Translations under genes and position numbers: made by a program
In this document: piece by piece, positions 6,547 through 14,024 of the stretch
Position numbering within the stretch: the stretch's first letter is position 1
Layout: each line of letters opens with the position of its first letter
Notes under the pieces: generated by a model
The model's input: the letters and a program-made list of their open reading frames with translations, nothing else
Databases searched by the model: none
What the model was told of the DNA's origin: nothing
NCBI GenBank assembly: GCA_937894565.1
Contig: CALBHK010000399.1
Coordinates: forward strand, 1-18,827
Length of the DNA stretch: 18,827 nucleotides
Source: an uncultured Chlamydiae bacterium
GTDB lineage: Bacteria; Chlamydiota; Chlamydiia; Chlamydiales; CALBHK01
Direction: 5' to 3'

Positions 6547-7614
6547 ATGCCGCGGATCTTAGCGATCATCACATTCATTTTGTTTTCTCTTATTGGCATT
6601 GCCGCGCTTTTAAAAAACAAAAACCCTACCACAAGCCAAACAGATCCCCTTCCTGTAGAAATCACTTTAGAATGGGAAACAAATGCCCCTTCTCCTATAC
6701 AATCTCTTCCAGATCCTGTAGTAAAATTGACTCCAGCACCAAAAGAACAATTAAAAGAGATAGCTAAAGAAACTCCCAAAGAAATACAAGAAAAACCATC
6801 AGATGATGACCTGCCTTACGCTGAACGCATTGATGAATTTTTTAATACCCGCGACCCTCGCTTTCCTTTTGTAAAAACAATTACCTATAAAAGCCGCGTC
6901 TCCTGGCAACACGGAAGACCAGCCTGGATTGCCGATTATGCCTCCCATTACCGCACCTCGCGCCACTTTATTGCTCGCAGTTTAAATGGCAAAGCTGAGT
7001 ATGAAAAGCAGGATGTTGGCAATGGCGATCGCTTCAATATTCTGGATCCCGACACTGAGCTTACTTTTCATTTAGTGATCGATACCTCAAGGTCTAAACT
7101 CTGGTTTTATGTAGAAGATCAAACGCGTCACCAGCTCACCTTGGTTAAGGTCTATGAAGTCGGACTGGGCCGTCCTGATCTCTCTAAAAAATCAGGCAGC
7201 TTAACACCTCATGGGACCTTTGCATTAGGAGATCAGGTTGCCATCTATAAAAAAGAGACCAAAGGTAACTATCAAGGTATCACAATTGAAATGATTCGTG
7301 TTTTTGGCACACGCTGGATCCCATTTACCAAGTTAATGCACGCCAAATTAGCGACGCATGAAGAATCCACACATGAAATAGCAGAGTCTCCAAAAGGCTA
7401 TGGGATTCATGGGGCTCCCTGGAAAGAAGATCCGGATACCCATCAAATGATAGAGTGCGCTGAATGCATCGGCAAACATGAAAGCGATGGCTGCATCCGC
7501 CTGCTTAGCTCAGATATCGAAGAGCTCTTTTCTATTATCATCAGCCGCCCCACCGTTATTGAAATTGTAGCCGATTTTAAAGAATCTCAACTCTATCAAA
7601 GAGAAAAGTCATGA
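6547..7614 (+). CDS. Membrane-anchored L,D-transpeptidase (YkuD family)
   Basis: YkuD enzymes form 3-3 peptidoglycan cross-links or attach proteins to peptidoglycan with a catalytic cysteine. This 355-residue protein has an N-terminal hydrophobic anchor (about 4-22), a proline/lysine/glutamate-rich spacer (about 45-90) and a C-terminal YkuD domain (about 172-342). The domain contains a typical strand LVIDTSRSKLWFY, the block GSLTPHGTFALG and the active-site motif IHGAP ... HESDGCIRLL with H288, S313, C316 and R318. The spacing between the histidine and the SxGC motif is about 25 residues, longer than the usual spacing, with two extra cysteines (C304, C307) in that insert. The active domain should face the periplasm. 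Its stop overlaps the accA start by ATGA, making it the first gene of an operon with accA, the ABC exporter and queC. It suggests a modified or transient peptidoglycan. Confidence 0.88.
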   Translation: MPRILAIITFILFSLIGIAALLKNKNPTTSQTDPLPVEITLEWETNAPSPIQSLPDPVVKLTPAPKEQLKEIAKETPKEIQEKPSDDDLPYAERIDEFFNTRDPRFPFVKTITYKSRVSWQHGRPAWIADYASHYRTSRHFIARSLNGKAEYEKQDVGNGDRFNILDPDTELTFHLVIDTSRSKLWFYVEDQTRHQLTLVKVYEVGLGRPDLSKKSGSLTPHGTFALGDQVAIYKKETKGNYQGITIEMIRVFGTRWIPFTKLMHAKLATHEESTHEIAESPKGYGIHGAPWKEDPDTHQMIECAECIGKHESDGCIRLLSSDIEELFSIIISRPTVIEIVADFKESQLYQREKS

Positions 7615-8576
7615 AGCCACTTCCCCATGAAACTGAATTAGAAGAGACTCTCAAAGCTATTGAACATTTAAAAAAACAGAATCGTGATCGCCCCCTTTTT
7701 GATAACGAAATTAAACGGCTTGAGCGTAAATTGCACCAGCTAAAAGAAGAAATTTATAGCAACCTCACTCCCTGGGAGCGCATTACTATTTCCAGACACC
7801 CCGCGCGCCCTCATACAAGTGATTATATTGCTCACCTCACCTCCAAATTTACAGAACTTTCCGGGGATCGTTATTTTGCCAATGACCATGCCATTATCGG
7901 CGGTTTAGCCCAAATTGATGATGAGATGAAGTGTGTCATTATTGGCCAGGAAAAAGGAAAAACCACAGAAAGCCGTCTTCACCATAATTTTGGCATGACT
8001 AATCCTGAAGGATATCGCAAATCTTTACGTCTCATGCGCTTGGCAGAACGCTTTCATTTGCCCATCGTCACTCTTATTGATACATCAGGCGCTAACACAA
8101 CACTTGGAGCTGAAGAGCGAGGTCAAGGCTGGGCCATCGCAGAAAACTTACGTGCTATGTCTAGGCTTAAAACCCCTATTATTGTTGTGATCATTGGAGA
8201 GGGCTGCTCAGGAGGAGCGATCGGCATTGGGATTGGAGATGTCATCGGTATCTTAGAACACGCTTACTATTCAGTTATTTCACCGGAAGGATGCGCCTCT
8301 ATTTTATGGAAAGATAAATCACGTAAAGAAGAAGCTGCCGCTTCACTCTGTTTAAATGCCGAATATTTATTAAAAAATGGCATTGTGGATGCCATTATCG
8401 AAGAGCCTCTGGGAGGCGCGCATCATAACCCTCAAATGGCTTTTGAGGCCGTGAAGACATTTATTATCGAACAGTGGAAAATGCTTAAAATGATTCCCCC
8501 CGATATTCTTATTGAACAGAGATATAATAAGTTCCGCCGCATGGGCGCCTGGAAAATTAAAGAAGATACGAATTAA
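7611..8576 (+). CDS. accA: Acetyl-CoA carboxylase, carboxyltransferase alpha subunit
   Basis: AccA pairs with AccD to move the carboxyl group from carboxybiotin to acetyl-CoA. The 321-residue length is normal. The family blocks are an N-terminal helical segment (8-50), ELSGDRYFANDHAIIGGLA (82-100), GMTNPEGYRKSLRLM (128-142), GAEERGQGWAIAENL (166-180), GEGCSGGA (196-203) and EHAYYSVISPEGCASILWKD (216-235). The normally near-invariant DTPGA(Y/F)PG just before AEERGQ reads D157-T-S-G-A-N-T-T-L here, an unusual loss of both prolines. Everything around it is well conserved, so the gene is probably functional or very recently altered. It starts with an ATGA overlap with the preceding stop and ends exactly where the next ATG begins. 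accB and accC lie nearby on the other strand, and accD is not in the window. Confidence 0.95.
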   Translation: MKPLPHETELEETLKAIEHLKKQNRDRPLFDNEIKRLERKLHQLKEEIYSNLTPWERITISRHPARPHTSDYIAHLTSKFTELSGDRYFANDHAIIGGLAQIDDEMKCVIIGQEKGKTTESRLHHNFGMTNPEGYRKSLRLMRLAERFHLPIVTLIDTSGANTTLGAEERGQGWAIAENLRAMSRLKTPIIVVIIGEGCSGGAIGIGIGDVIGILEHAYYSVISPEGCASILWKDKSRKEEAAASLCLNAEYLLKNGIVDAIIEEPLGGAHHNPQMAFEAVKTFIIEQWKMLKMIPPDILIEQRYNKFRRMGAWKIKEDTN

Positions 8577-10505
8577 ATGAATAAACTTTTTAAAATTGCC
8601 TTTAGCCAACCTAAATATAAGCTCTATCTTCTCTTTACCATTTTGGCAATGGCTTTTTTTACTATAGCTTCTTATTTGGAATTAGTGGCCATTGGAGTCA
8701 TCACCGAAAAAGGAACCAGCGCGTTTGAACTTTTTGGCCGCTACAAACATGGCGAACTCACAGAAGTAAGCCATCTCTATCGCGAAGAGATGGATGAACG
8801 CTTTAATGAAATCGATGTCAACCACGATGGAGTCATCACACCCTCCGATGTACGTGATTATCTTTCTACAGTGCGCCGCAAAGGGTTTGTTCCCAAAATG
8901 ATCTCTTTTGTCGATCAGTACGTCCCCATTAGCGGCAGCATCGTCAATTTGGCGATCATGGTAGCCATTGTGGGCATTTTAAAAGCTTTAGCCCTATTTT
9001 GGCATCGTTTTTCTGTGCAGGTTATTGCCATTCGCATCAGCAAAGATCTGCGCTTGAACTTTTTTGAGCATATCCAAACCCTTTCCATGAGCTTTTATCA
9101 AAGCCATCACATTGGAAGCCTCTCTTCACGCGTGGTCATCGACGCTGCTAATATTGCTGGTGGCATCAACGCTGCCTTAGTGAACTATATTCAAACCCCT
9201 TTTACGGTTATTTCCACCCTCACTCTTTGTTTTTTAACCTCCTGGAAGCTCTCTCTTATTATTTTTTTTGGTATTCCGGTCCTTGTCTACCCCATTTTAG
9301 CTTTAGCGCGTAAAGTTAGAAAAATTTCTAGACAGTTGCAAAAAAATCAAGAACACTTTGCCTCTGTTCTTATCGACTTTCTCAATGGCATTCAGACCGT
9401 TAAAGTATTTTCCATGGAAAAATTCTCTTTAAATAAATATAAAGAGCAAAACGAAAAAATGGCCAGGCTACAAACTAAAAGTGCACGCTATGCAGTGAGT
9501 TCTCGCCCCATTGTTCACTCCCTGGGCATGTTTTTTTTAGCCACCTCTTTAATTTATGGTCTTTATATTCTAAAAATGACCATTTCGGAAGTGCTTGTCT
9601 ATTGCGGTTTTCTACTTTTCGTCTATGAGCCTATTAAAAAATTTGCAGAAGAAAATGCCCTCATTCAGCAAGGGGCCGCAGCAGCTGATCGGTTAAATGA
9701 AGTGATGCAAATGCAGCCTGAAATCAAAGATGCACCTCATGCCATTGAACTCAAAAATTTTAAAGAATCTATTCGCTTCGATAATGTCTGGTTCAAATAT
9801 GAAGAGCGCTATGTCCTTTGCGGCCTCTCTTTTGAGATTAAAAAAGGAGAAACAGTAGCCATTGTGGGGGCCACAGGAGCTGGTAAATCCACCATTGCTC
9901 AACTACTTCCCCGCCTCTTTGACATTCAAAAAGGAAGCATTACAATTGATGGGGTCAATATTGAAAATTACACCCAAAAATCTTTAAGAGACCATATTGG
10001 ATTTGTACCTCAAAAACCTTTCCTATTTTTAGATACAATTAGTGAGAATATCGCCTATGGGCTGCCTTACACAAAAGAAGAGATTTGCCATGCTGCAAAA
10101 TTAGCTCACGCCACAGAGTTTATTGAAAAACTACCTGATCAATACGAGTCTCTTGTAGCAGAGGGAGGAAAAAATTTCTCCGGAGGACAGCAGCAGCGTT
10201 TAGCCATTGCCAGAGCCTTAGTGAAACAAGCTCCTATTTTAATTATGGACGAGGCAACCTCTTCACTGGATAATTTAAGCGAGCAACAAATAAAATATGC
10301 CATTCACTCCCTTCAAGGCACTGTAACCCAAATCATCATCGCCCACCGCTTAAGCACTATTGAAGATGCTGATAAAATTATCTTTTTAGAATCGGGAGAA
10401 AAAATAGGAGAAGGGACCAAAGAAGAGCTATTAAAAACCTGCCCTGCTTTTAAAGCCATGTGGGAAGCGCGTCACACCACCAAACAAACGCTGCAACATA
10501 TATGA
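8577..10505 (+). CDS. msbA: MsbA-like ABC exporter half-transporter with an EF-hand loop
   Basis: An N-terminal membrane domain with about six spans is fused to a C-terminal ATPase, the half-transporter layout of lipid and drug exporters. Span 1 is about residues 14-42 and span 2 about 119-142. The ATPase has Walker A GATGAGKST (431-439), Q-loop region VPQKP, signature SGGQQQR (535-541), Walker B LIMDEATS (D558, E559) and H-loop H590. All catalytic residues are present. In chlamydiae the gene beside accA is annotated msbA (lipid A flippase) as I recall, hence the symbol; substrate is not proven by sequence. The 642-residue length exceeds a typical MsbA by about 60 because of a long loop between spans 1 and 2. 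That loop holds a canonical EF-hand, DVNHDGVITPSD (80-91), which should lie in the periplasm. The ATG abuts the accA TAA, and its TGA overlaps the queC ATG. Confidence 0.9.
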   Translation: MNKLFKIAFSQPKYKLYLLFTILAMAFFTIASYLELVAIGVITEKGTSAFELFGRYKHGELTEVSHLYREEMDERFNEIDVNHDGVITPSDVRDYLSTVRRKGFVPKMISFVDQYVPISGSIVNLAIMVAIVGILKALALFWHRFSVQVIAIRISKDLRLNFFEHIQTLSMSFYQSHHIGSLSSRVVIDAANIAGGINAALVNYIQTPFTVISTLTLCFLTSWKLSLIIFFGIPVLVYPILALARKVRKISRQLQKNQEHFASVLIDFLNGIQTVKVFSMEKFSLNKYKEQNEKMARLQTKSARYAVSSRPIVHSLGMFFLATSLIYGLYILKMTISEVLVYCGFLLFVYEPIKKFAEENALIQQGAAAADRLNEVMQMQPEIKDAPHAIELKNFKESIRFDNVWFKYEERYVLCGLSFEIKKGETVAIVGATGAGKSTIAQLLPRLFDIQKGSITIDGVNIENYTQKSLRDHIGFVPQKPFLFLDTISENIAYGLPYTKEEICHAAKLAHATEFIEKLPDQYESLVAEGGKNFSGGQQQRLAIARALVKQAPILIMDEATSSLDNLSEQQIKYAIHSLQGTVTQIIIAHRLSTIEDADKIIFLESGEKIGEGTKEELLKTCPAFKAMWEARHTTKQTLQHI

Positions 10506-11161
10506 AGAAAACAATTGTTGTACATTCAGGCGGAATGGATTCTTCTCTTTGCTTGGCTATTGCTATCCGGGAATATGAGAAAGAAGAAGTATTAAGCCTC
10601 TCTTTTGATTTTGACCAGCGCCATAGTGCAGAACTTACACAAGCACAAAAAATTTGCCAAGATTGGGGGGTAGAACATGTCGTGCTCTCTATTTCCTGCC
10701 TTAAACAGATCACAAGCAACGCCTTATTAGACCATTCTATTGCCATTACCCACACAGAAGGAGCCCCCCCGAACACCCTATTTGTGGGAAGAAATGGCCT
10801 TATGGCGCGCATAGCAGCCATTCATGCCGAATCTTTGGGCGCGCACTCTATCTATTTAGGCGTAATGGAGCTAGAAGAAGCTAATAGCGGCTATAGAGAC
10901 TGCTCTCGACATTATATGGATTTAATGCAGCAAATACTGCGCATCGATTTAGGGCAGGCGGATTTTGAGATCAGAACGCCTTTGATCAAAATGACTAAAC
11001 TGCAGACCATGCAGTTAGCCGATAAAATGAATCTGTTGGATTATTTATGGGAAAATACGATCACCTGCTATGAAGGGATGCCTCGATTTGGATGCGGCAA
11101 GTGCCCAGCTTGCAAGCTGCGCAATCACGGCTATACTCAGTATAAAATGAGTAAAAAATAA
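10502..11161 (+). CDS. queC: 7-cyano-7-deazaguanine (preQ0) synthase
   Basis: QueC makes preQ0 from 7-carboxy-7-deazaguanine, ammonia and ATP, the precursor of queuosine in tRNA. The 219-residue protein has the PP-loop SGGMDSS (9-15), the block FDFDQRHSAELTQA (36-49), FVGRNGLM (94-101) and the zinc-binding C-terminus TCYEG ... GCGKCPACKLR with C189, C198, C201 and C204. All expected cysteines are present. I start it at the ATG at 10502, which overlaps the exporter stop as ATGA, because translation then opens directly on the MKKTIVVHSGGMDSS strand. An upstream ATG at 10460 would add 14 residues that belong to the exporter frame region. It is the last gene of the operon and a hairpin terminator follows seven bases past the stop. 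No other queuosine genes are in view. Confidence 0.95.
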   Translation: MKKTIVVHSGGMDSSLCLAIAIREYEKEEVLSLSFDFDQRHSAELTQAQKICQDWGVEHVVLSISCLKQITSNALLDHSIAITHTEGAPPNTLFVGRNGLMARIAAIHAESLGAHSIYLGVMELEEANSGYRDCSRHYMDLMQQILRIDLGQADFEIRTPLIKMTKLQTMQLADKMNLLDYLWENTITCYEGMPRFGCGKCPACKLRNHGYTQYKMSKK

Positions 11162-11167
11162 AAAAAC

Positions 11168-11196
11168 AAACAATCCAGGCCAAACCTAGATTGTTT
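11168..11196. terminator. Bidirectional intrinsic terminator after queC
   Basis: AAACAATC-c-AGG (11168-11179) pairs with CCT-a-GATTGTTT (11185-11196) around a five-base loop, giving a stem with one mismatch. A T-rich tail follows on the plus strand, and the A-run before the stem (11156-11170) gives a T-run on the minus strand. It can therefore end both queC and the convergent small gene at 11220-11576. Confidence 0.8.
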
Positions 11197-11219
11197 ATTT
11201 ATTTTCTATTTTGCTCTTC

Positions 11220-11576
11220 TTAAATCATGTCACTTAAACTATTTGGATCAATATTACTGTTTTGTGGATTGAAAGGAATAACGCGATCACCCCTATTCTT
11301 AAGAGCATCATAAATCACTTTAACTAGCAAAACCACTAAGATCACACAGCCGACCGGAATTAAAATCTTGGCAGCAAGAACACTCGCGGCTGCTGTTCCC
11401 AATACAATAATCCCTTTCCCTGCCAAAGAACCTACAACTACGCAAGCTGTTCCGATCATTCCGGCTAATACTTTAAGTGCGATTTCCACTGCACGAGGGG
11501 AACAAGAGCAAGATTTGACTGAATCCGTATCAGTAATGTTAGGAAACAGCGTATACTCAAAATGTAATGTATCCAT
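11220..11576 (-). CDS. Small bilobed hydrophobic protein, inclusion-membrane-like
   Basis: The 118-residue protein has a short hydrophilic N-terminus with a CSCS pair (C23, C25) and two long hydrophobic segments (about 29-51 and 54-89) separated by a very short turn. A polar C-terminal tail of about 28 residues rich in Asn, Asp and Ser follows. Two close hydrophobic segments form the bilobed pattern typical of chlamydial Inc proteins, which type III secretion inserts in the inclusion membrane. The assignment rests on this pattern only and it could be an ordinary inner-membrane protein. The ATG at 11574-11576 has AGGAGA seven bases upstream. It lies alone: a large terminator hairpin separates it from the lipoprotein gene upstream, so it should have its own promoter in the AT-rich 11577-11665 segment, where I found no clear consensus pair. 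Confidence 0.75.
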   Translation of the reverse strand: MDTLHFEYTLFPNITDTDSVKSCSCSPRAVEIALKVLAGMIGTACVVVGSLAGKGIIVLGTAAASVLAAKILIPVGCVILVVLLVKVIYDALKNRGDRVIPFNPQNSNIDPNSLSDMI

Positions 11577-11676
11577 CTATTTATCTCCTATTTTTTGTTT
11601 TTACCTACACACAGTTCTATATCACTTATGTTAAGAATAAATAAATTTGATATAAATTTATTTACAAAATAAACAA

Positions 11677-11749
11677 AAGAAGAACAAGATATGTAGGCAC
11701 GCAGTATGTCATCAACTTAGGAAGTGTGCCTGCCTATCTTGTTCTTCTT
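11677..11749 (-). terminator. Large hairpin terminator after the lipoprotein gene
   Basis: Positions 11677-11700 and 11726-11749 pair over 24 bases with two mismatches (AAGAAGAACAAGAT ... AGGCAC), leaving a 25-base loop. On the minus strand the stem starts eight bases past the stop of the lipoprotein gene and is followed by TTTTGTTTATTTTG, so it should end that operon. The stem is longer than most intrinsic terminators and could also mark another small fold-back element. Confidence 0.65.
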
Positions 11750-11756
11750 CTGTTTT

Positions 11757-12647
11757 TTAAAAGAAGAAGAGAAAAATAATACGCATCATGCGTTCCGGAA
11801 ACAGGATGACAGATTCCATCATCTTTTTTATTTTTTCGCCAAATTTCATTTCATGCTTTTTATGTCTTTTATACCATTCCAAAGCATACTCCGCTCTCCC
11901 TTCAGCAACCGCTTGAGCTAAACTTCTCTCTAGCTCATCTGGTGTAGAAAGAATAACATACTGGTACTCATCACTTGAGCGTAAAGGTAGCTGCCCCCCT
12001 TTAAATTTAACGGTAGGCTGAATTTCAAATGCCAAATGGTGATCCAGGTGCAAGCCTCCCATAGCAGCTAAGGTGGTGACAAAAACAGAACATTGCCGCT
12101 GTTGAATCTGATAGATGCTGTAATCATACTCTTCCACATACTTTAAAATACGCTCAAACTGCTGCTTAGTTAGATCAATCTTTACCGCATAAGTAGGCGT
12201 ATGTCCCCCTCCTCCATATTCAAAATAGCCATCTGTTTGCGCTTCCCAAAGATAACTGACCGGGTTTTCTTCGCCATTTTCTACCCCCTGCATGACCCCT
12301 TCCATGTACCTCGGGCATACAGCTCCCACATCTCCACTATGCCCTCCTTCCAGGCAAACACGCTTATCCTTTTTCCATCCCTCTAAATAGATCCAGGTAT
12401 GCCCCACATCTCCATTTTTGGTGCCATCCGCAGGGTGTTTTGAAAGGGTGCATAAAAGAGAGCGGTTATTGCCATAATCCAAATGACGCGCATTCACAAG
12501 AATGACTAAAAAATAATCGCTCTCTTTCATTTTCGTCATGGGCCGTGGATAGGAAGCACAATCGCGATAAAGCTCTCGATAACTTTCTGTCCGAGGATGC
12601 CAGCTACAAGCTGATAAAAATAAAATTAAAATAATAAATTTCTTCAT
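11757..12647 (-). CDS. Lipoprotein with a permuted papain-like (YiiX/NlpC-P60-like) His/Cys pattern
   Basis: The N-terminus is a lipoprotein signal: MKKFIILILFLSAC with lipobox LSAC, so C14 would be lipidated and the chain exported. The 296-residue protein then contains DVGHTWIYLEG with H83 (about 80-90), CLEGGHSGDVGAVCP (98-112) and QRQCSVFVTTLAAMGG with C186. A GH(T/V)xI block followed much later by a CS block is the order seen in circularly permuted papain-like enzymes (YiiX, LRAT-like, permuted NlpC/P60), so I infer a cysteine hydrolase or amidase acting in the periplasm. The family link is by pattern, not by search. The last residues (RIIFLFFF) are encoded at the edge of the terminator region. 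The ATG overlaps the stop of the pseudokinase gene as ATGA, so the two are translated together and may work as a pair on opposite sides of the inner membrane. Confidence 0.75.
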   Translation of the reverse strand: MKKFIILILFLSACSWHPRTESYRELYRDCASYPRPMTKMKESDYFLVILVNARHLDYGNNRSLLCTLSKHPADGTKNGDVGHTWIYLEGWKKDKRVCLEGGHSGDVGAVCPRYMEGVMQGVENGEENPVSYLWEAQTDGYFEYGGGGHTPTYAVKIDLTKQQFERILKYVEEYDYSIYQIQQRQCSVFVTTLAAMGGLHLDHHLAFEIQPTVKFKGGQLPLRSSDEYQYVILSTPDELERSLAQAVAEGRAEYALEWYKRHKKHEMKFGEKIKKMMESVILFPERMMRIIFLFFF

Positions 12648-13987
12648 ATCCTAAATGTCAAATACTCCCGATATTCTCTAGCTGCTTTTACATCCAAACT
12701 TTTAGCTTTTTCATAATAGTGTTGAGCCTGCGCATGCTCTCCCATTTCATAATAAGAAATTGCCAAATAAGCATAACCATAACCATTATGCGGCTCTTTA
12801 ACAATTAAATCATTAAAATGTTTTTTCGCTAAAGAGAAGTTATTTTGCATTAGCGCCGTTTTTCCTCTTATAAAGGATTTATCTAAATCTTGAGCTTCTT
12901 TTTTTAATTGCTCCATTAATTGAGGTAACTCTTTCCACTCCATCATCTTCTCTTCCTGAGAGTATTTTGCTAAAGTTTTTTGATGAGTAAGTGCAAATTC
13001 AGGAACAGAGAGCAGCCACTCCAGCTCTTTAAAATCTTTAGGCCTCTCTTTGGGATTTAAAGATAAACAACGCTGTAAAAAAAGGTGCCATGAGGCTGGA
13101 ACTACCTTCCAATCTATTTTAGAATCACTCACAAAACGCTTAGCCGTAAACACACTCACGGCGAGAGCCCCAAAAGCATAGAAATCGCTACAAGGCCCCA
13201 CTTGATCTAAAAGGGCCAGATCTTTTTGTTCCGGAGAGAGCATGATTTCTTCTTCAAGAAGCTCCAAAGCGCGATAACGCTCGATAGGGAGATCTTTCCC
13301 CCTCAATTGTTTAAATCTCTCATGCACACATTGAGCGCCGAAAGCAAATGCAATCCCCGTATCAGCAATCACTATTTCTCGATCTTCTTTTAAAAAAAGA
13401 AGGCTGGGAAGAAGAATCCCATGATAGAGAGGGCGGCCATTTTCTGTTTTCAAAGAATGCAACAAAGAAAGAGCGGAAGCTAACTCTAATAAGGCTCCTT
13501 CCCGAATAGATAAAGATAGAGTAGAGTCCCAAAAGCAGTGGCGAAAATTTGGCAAATGCCGAGCTTGATCGCTCAGTAATCCACTTTGTAATGAAATCAT
13601 GCAAGAGCGATTTTCCAAATAAACTTGCCTGGCAAATGCTGGGTGTACAAGCTCTGATTCCTCATGCAAAAACAGATTCCACCTATCGAGTATTTGCGCA
13701 TTCACAAGATCGGGAGGGGGAATTAAGCAAACCAACGAATAATCTACTATGGAACGCCGTCCAAATAAGTCTATTAAAGGGCGCCCTTTGCAACGGTACT
13801 TAGCGAGTATTGTTTCTGCTTTTTCGTAATAAGCGCTATTTAAATAAGCTAAGTGATCACTCTTTTTTTTCCTCCATAAAAGAAAAAAATAGAGTAAACA
13901 AAGAAATATGAAAGCAATGAACACTAGTAAGAGAAGAGTTCCAAAAGGCGAATAAAAAGCTAGCTGCAAACGCTCCCAAACTCTCAC
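12644..13987 (-). CDS. Membrane-anchored Ser/Thr pseudokinase with C-terminal TPR
   Basis: The 447-residue protein has one N-terminal membrane span (about 16-38) with a following RKKK stop signal. A kinase-fold region (about 65-330) and a C-terminal TPR-like helical segment (about 370-435, with YAYLAISYYEMGEHAQAQHYYEKA) come next. Kinase landmarks are visible but damaged. The catalytic loop reads YHGILLPSLLF (188-198) where an active kinase has HRDLKPENIL, so the catalytic Asp, Lys and Asn are all replaced. The metal-binding DFG is DTG (209-211). The SPE (251-253), D268 in SDFYAFGAL and the R315 in NPKERP are retained. No lysine in a VAIK motif is clear. I infer a pseudokinase scaffold that senses or binds in the cytoplasm. 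The 502-aa gene ends 37 bases upstream and the lipoprotein gene overlaps its stop by ATGA. It resembles the Pkn-type proteins of chlamydiae only in general architecture. Confidence 0.8.
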   Translation of the reverse strand: MRVWERLQLAFYSPFGTLLLLVFIAFIFLCLLYFFLLWRKKKSDHLAYLNSAYYEKAETILAKYRCKGRPLIDLFGRRSIVDYSLVCLIPPPDLVNAQILDRWNLFLHEESELVHPAFARQVYLENRSCMISLQSGLLSDQARHLPNFRHCFWDSTLSLSIREGALLELASALSLLHSLKTENGRPLYHGILLPSLLFLKEDREIVIADTGIAFAFGAQCVHERFKQLRGKDLPIERYRALELLEEEIMLSPEQKDLALLDQVGPCSDFYAFGALAVSVFTAKRFVSDSKIDWKVVPASWHLFLQRCLSLNPKERPKDFKELEWLLSVPEFALTHQKTLAKYSQEEKMMEWKELPQLMEQLKKEAQDLDKSFIRGKTALMQNNFSLAKKHFNDLIVKEPHNGYGYAYLAISYYEMGEHAQAQHYYEKAKSLDVKAAREYREYLTFRI

Positions 13988-14024
13988 ACTCTACCCCCAG
14001 ACGATAAAGAGTTCACATTAACGA

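Noticed and set aside
10460..10501. Extended start for QueC
   Set aside because: The extra 14 residues lie in the exporter coding region; QueC proteins begin just before the PP-loop, as with the ATG at 10502.
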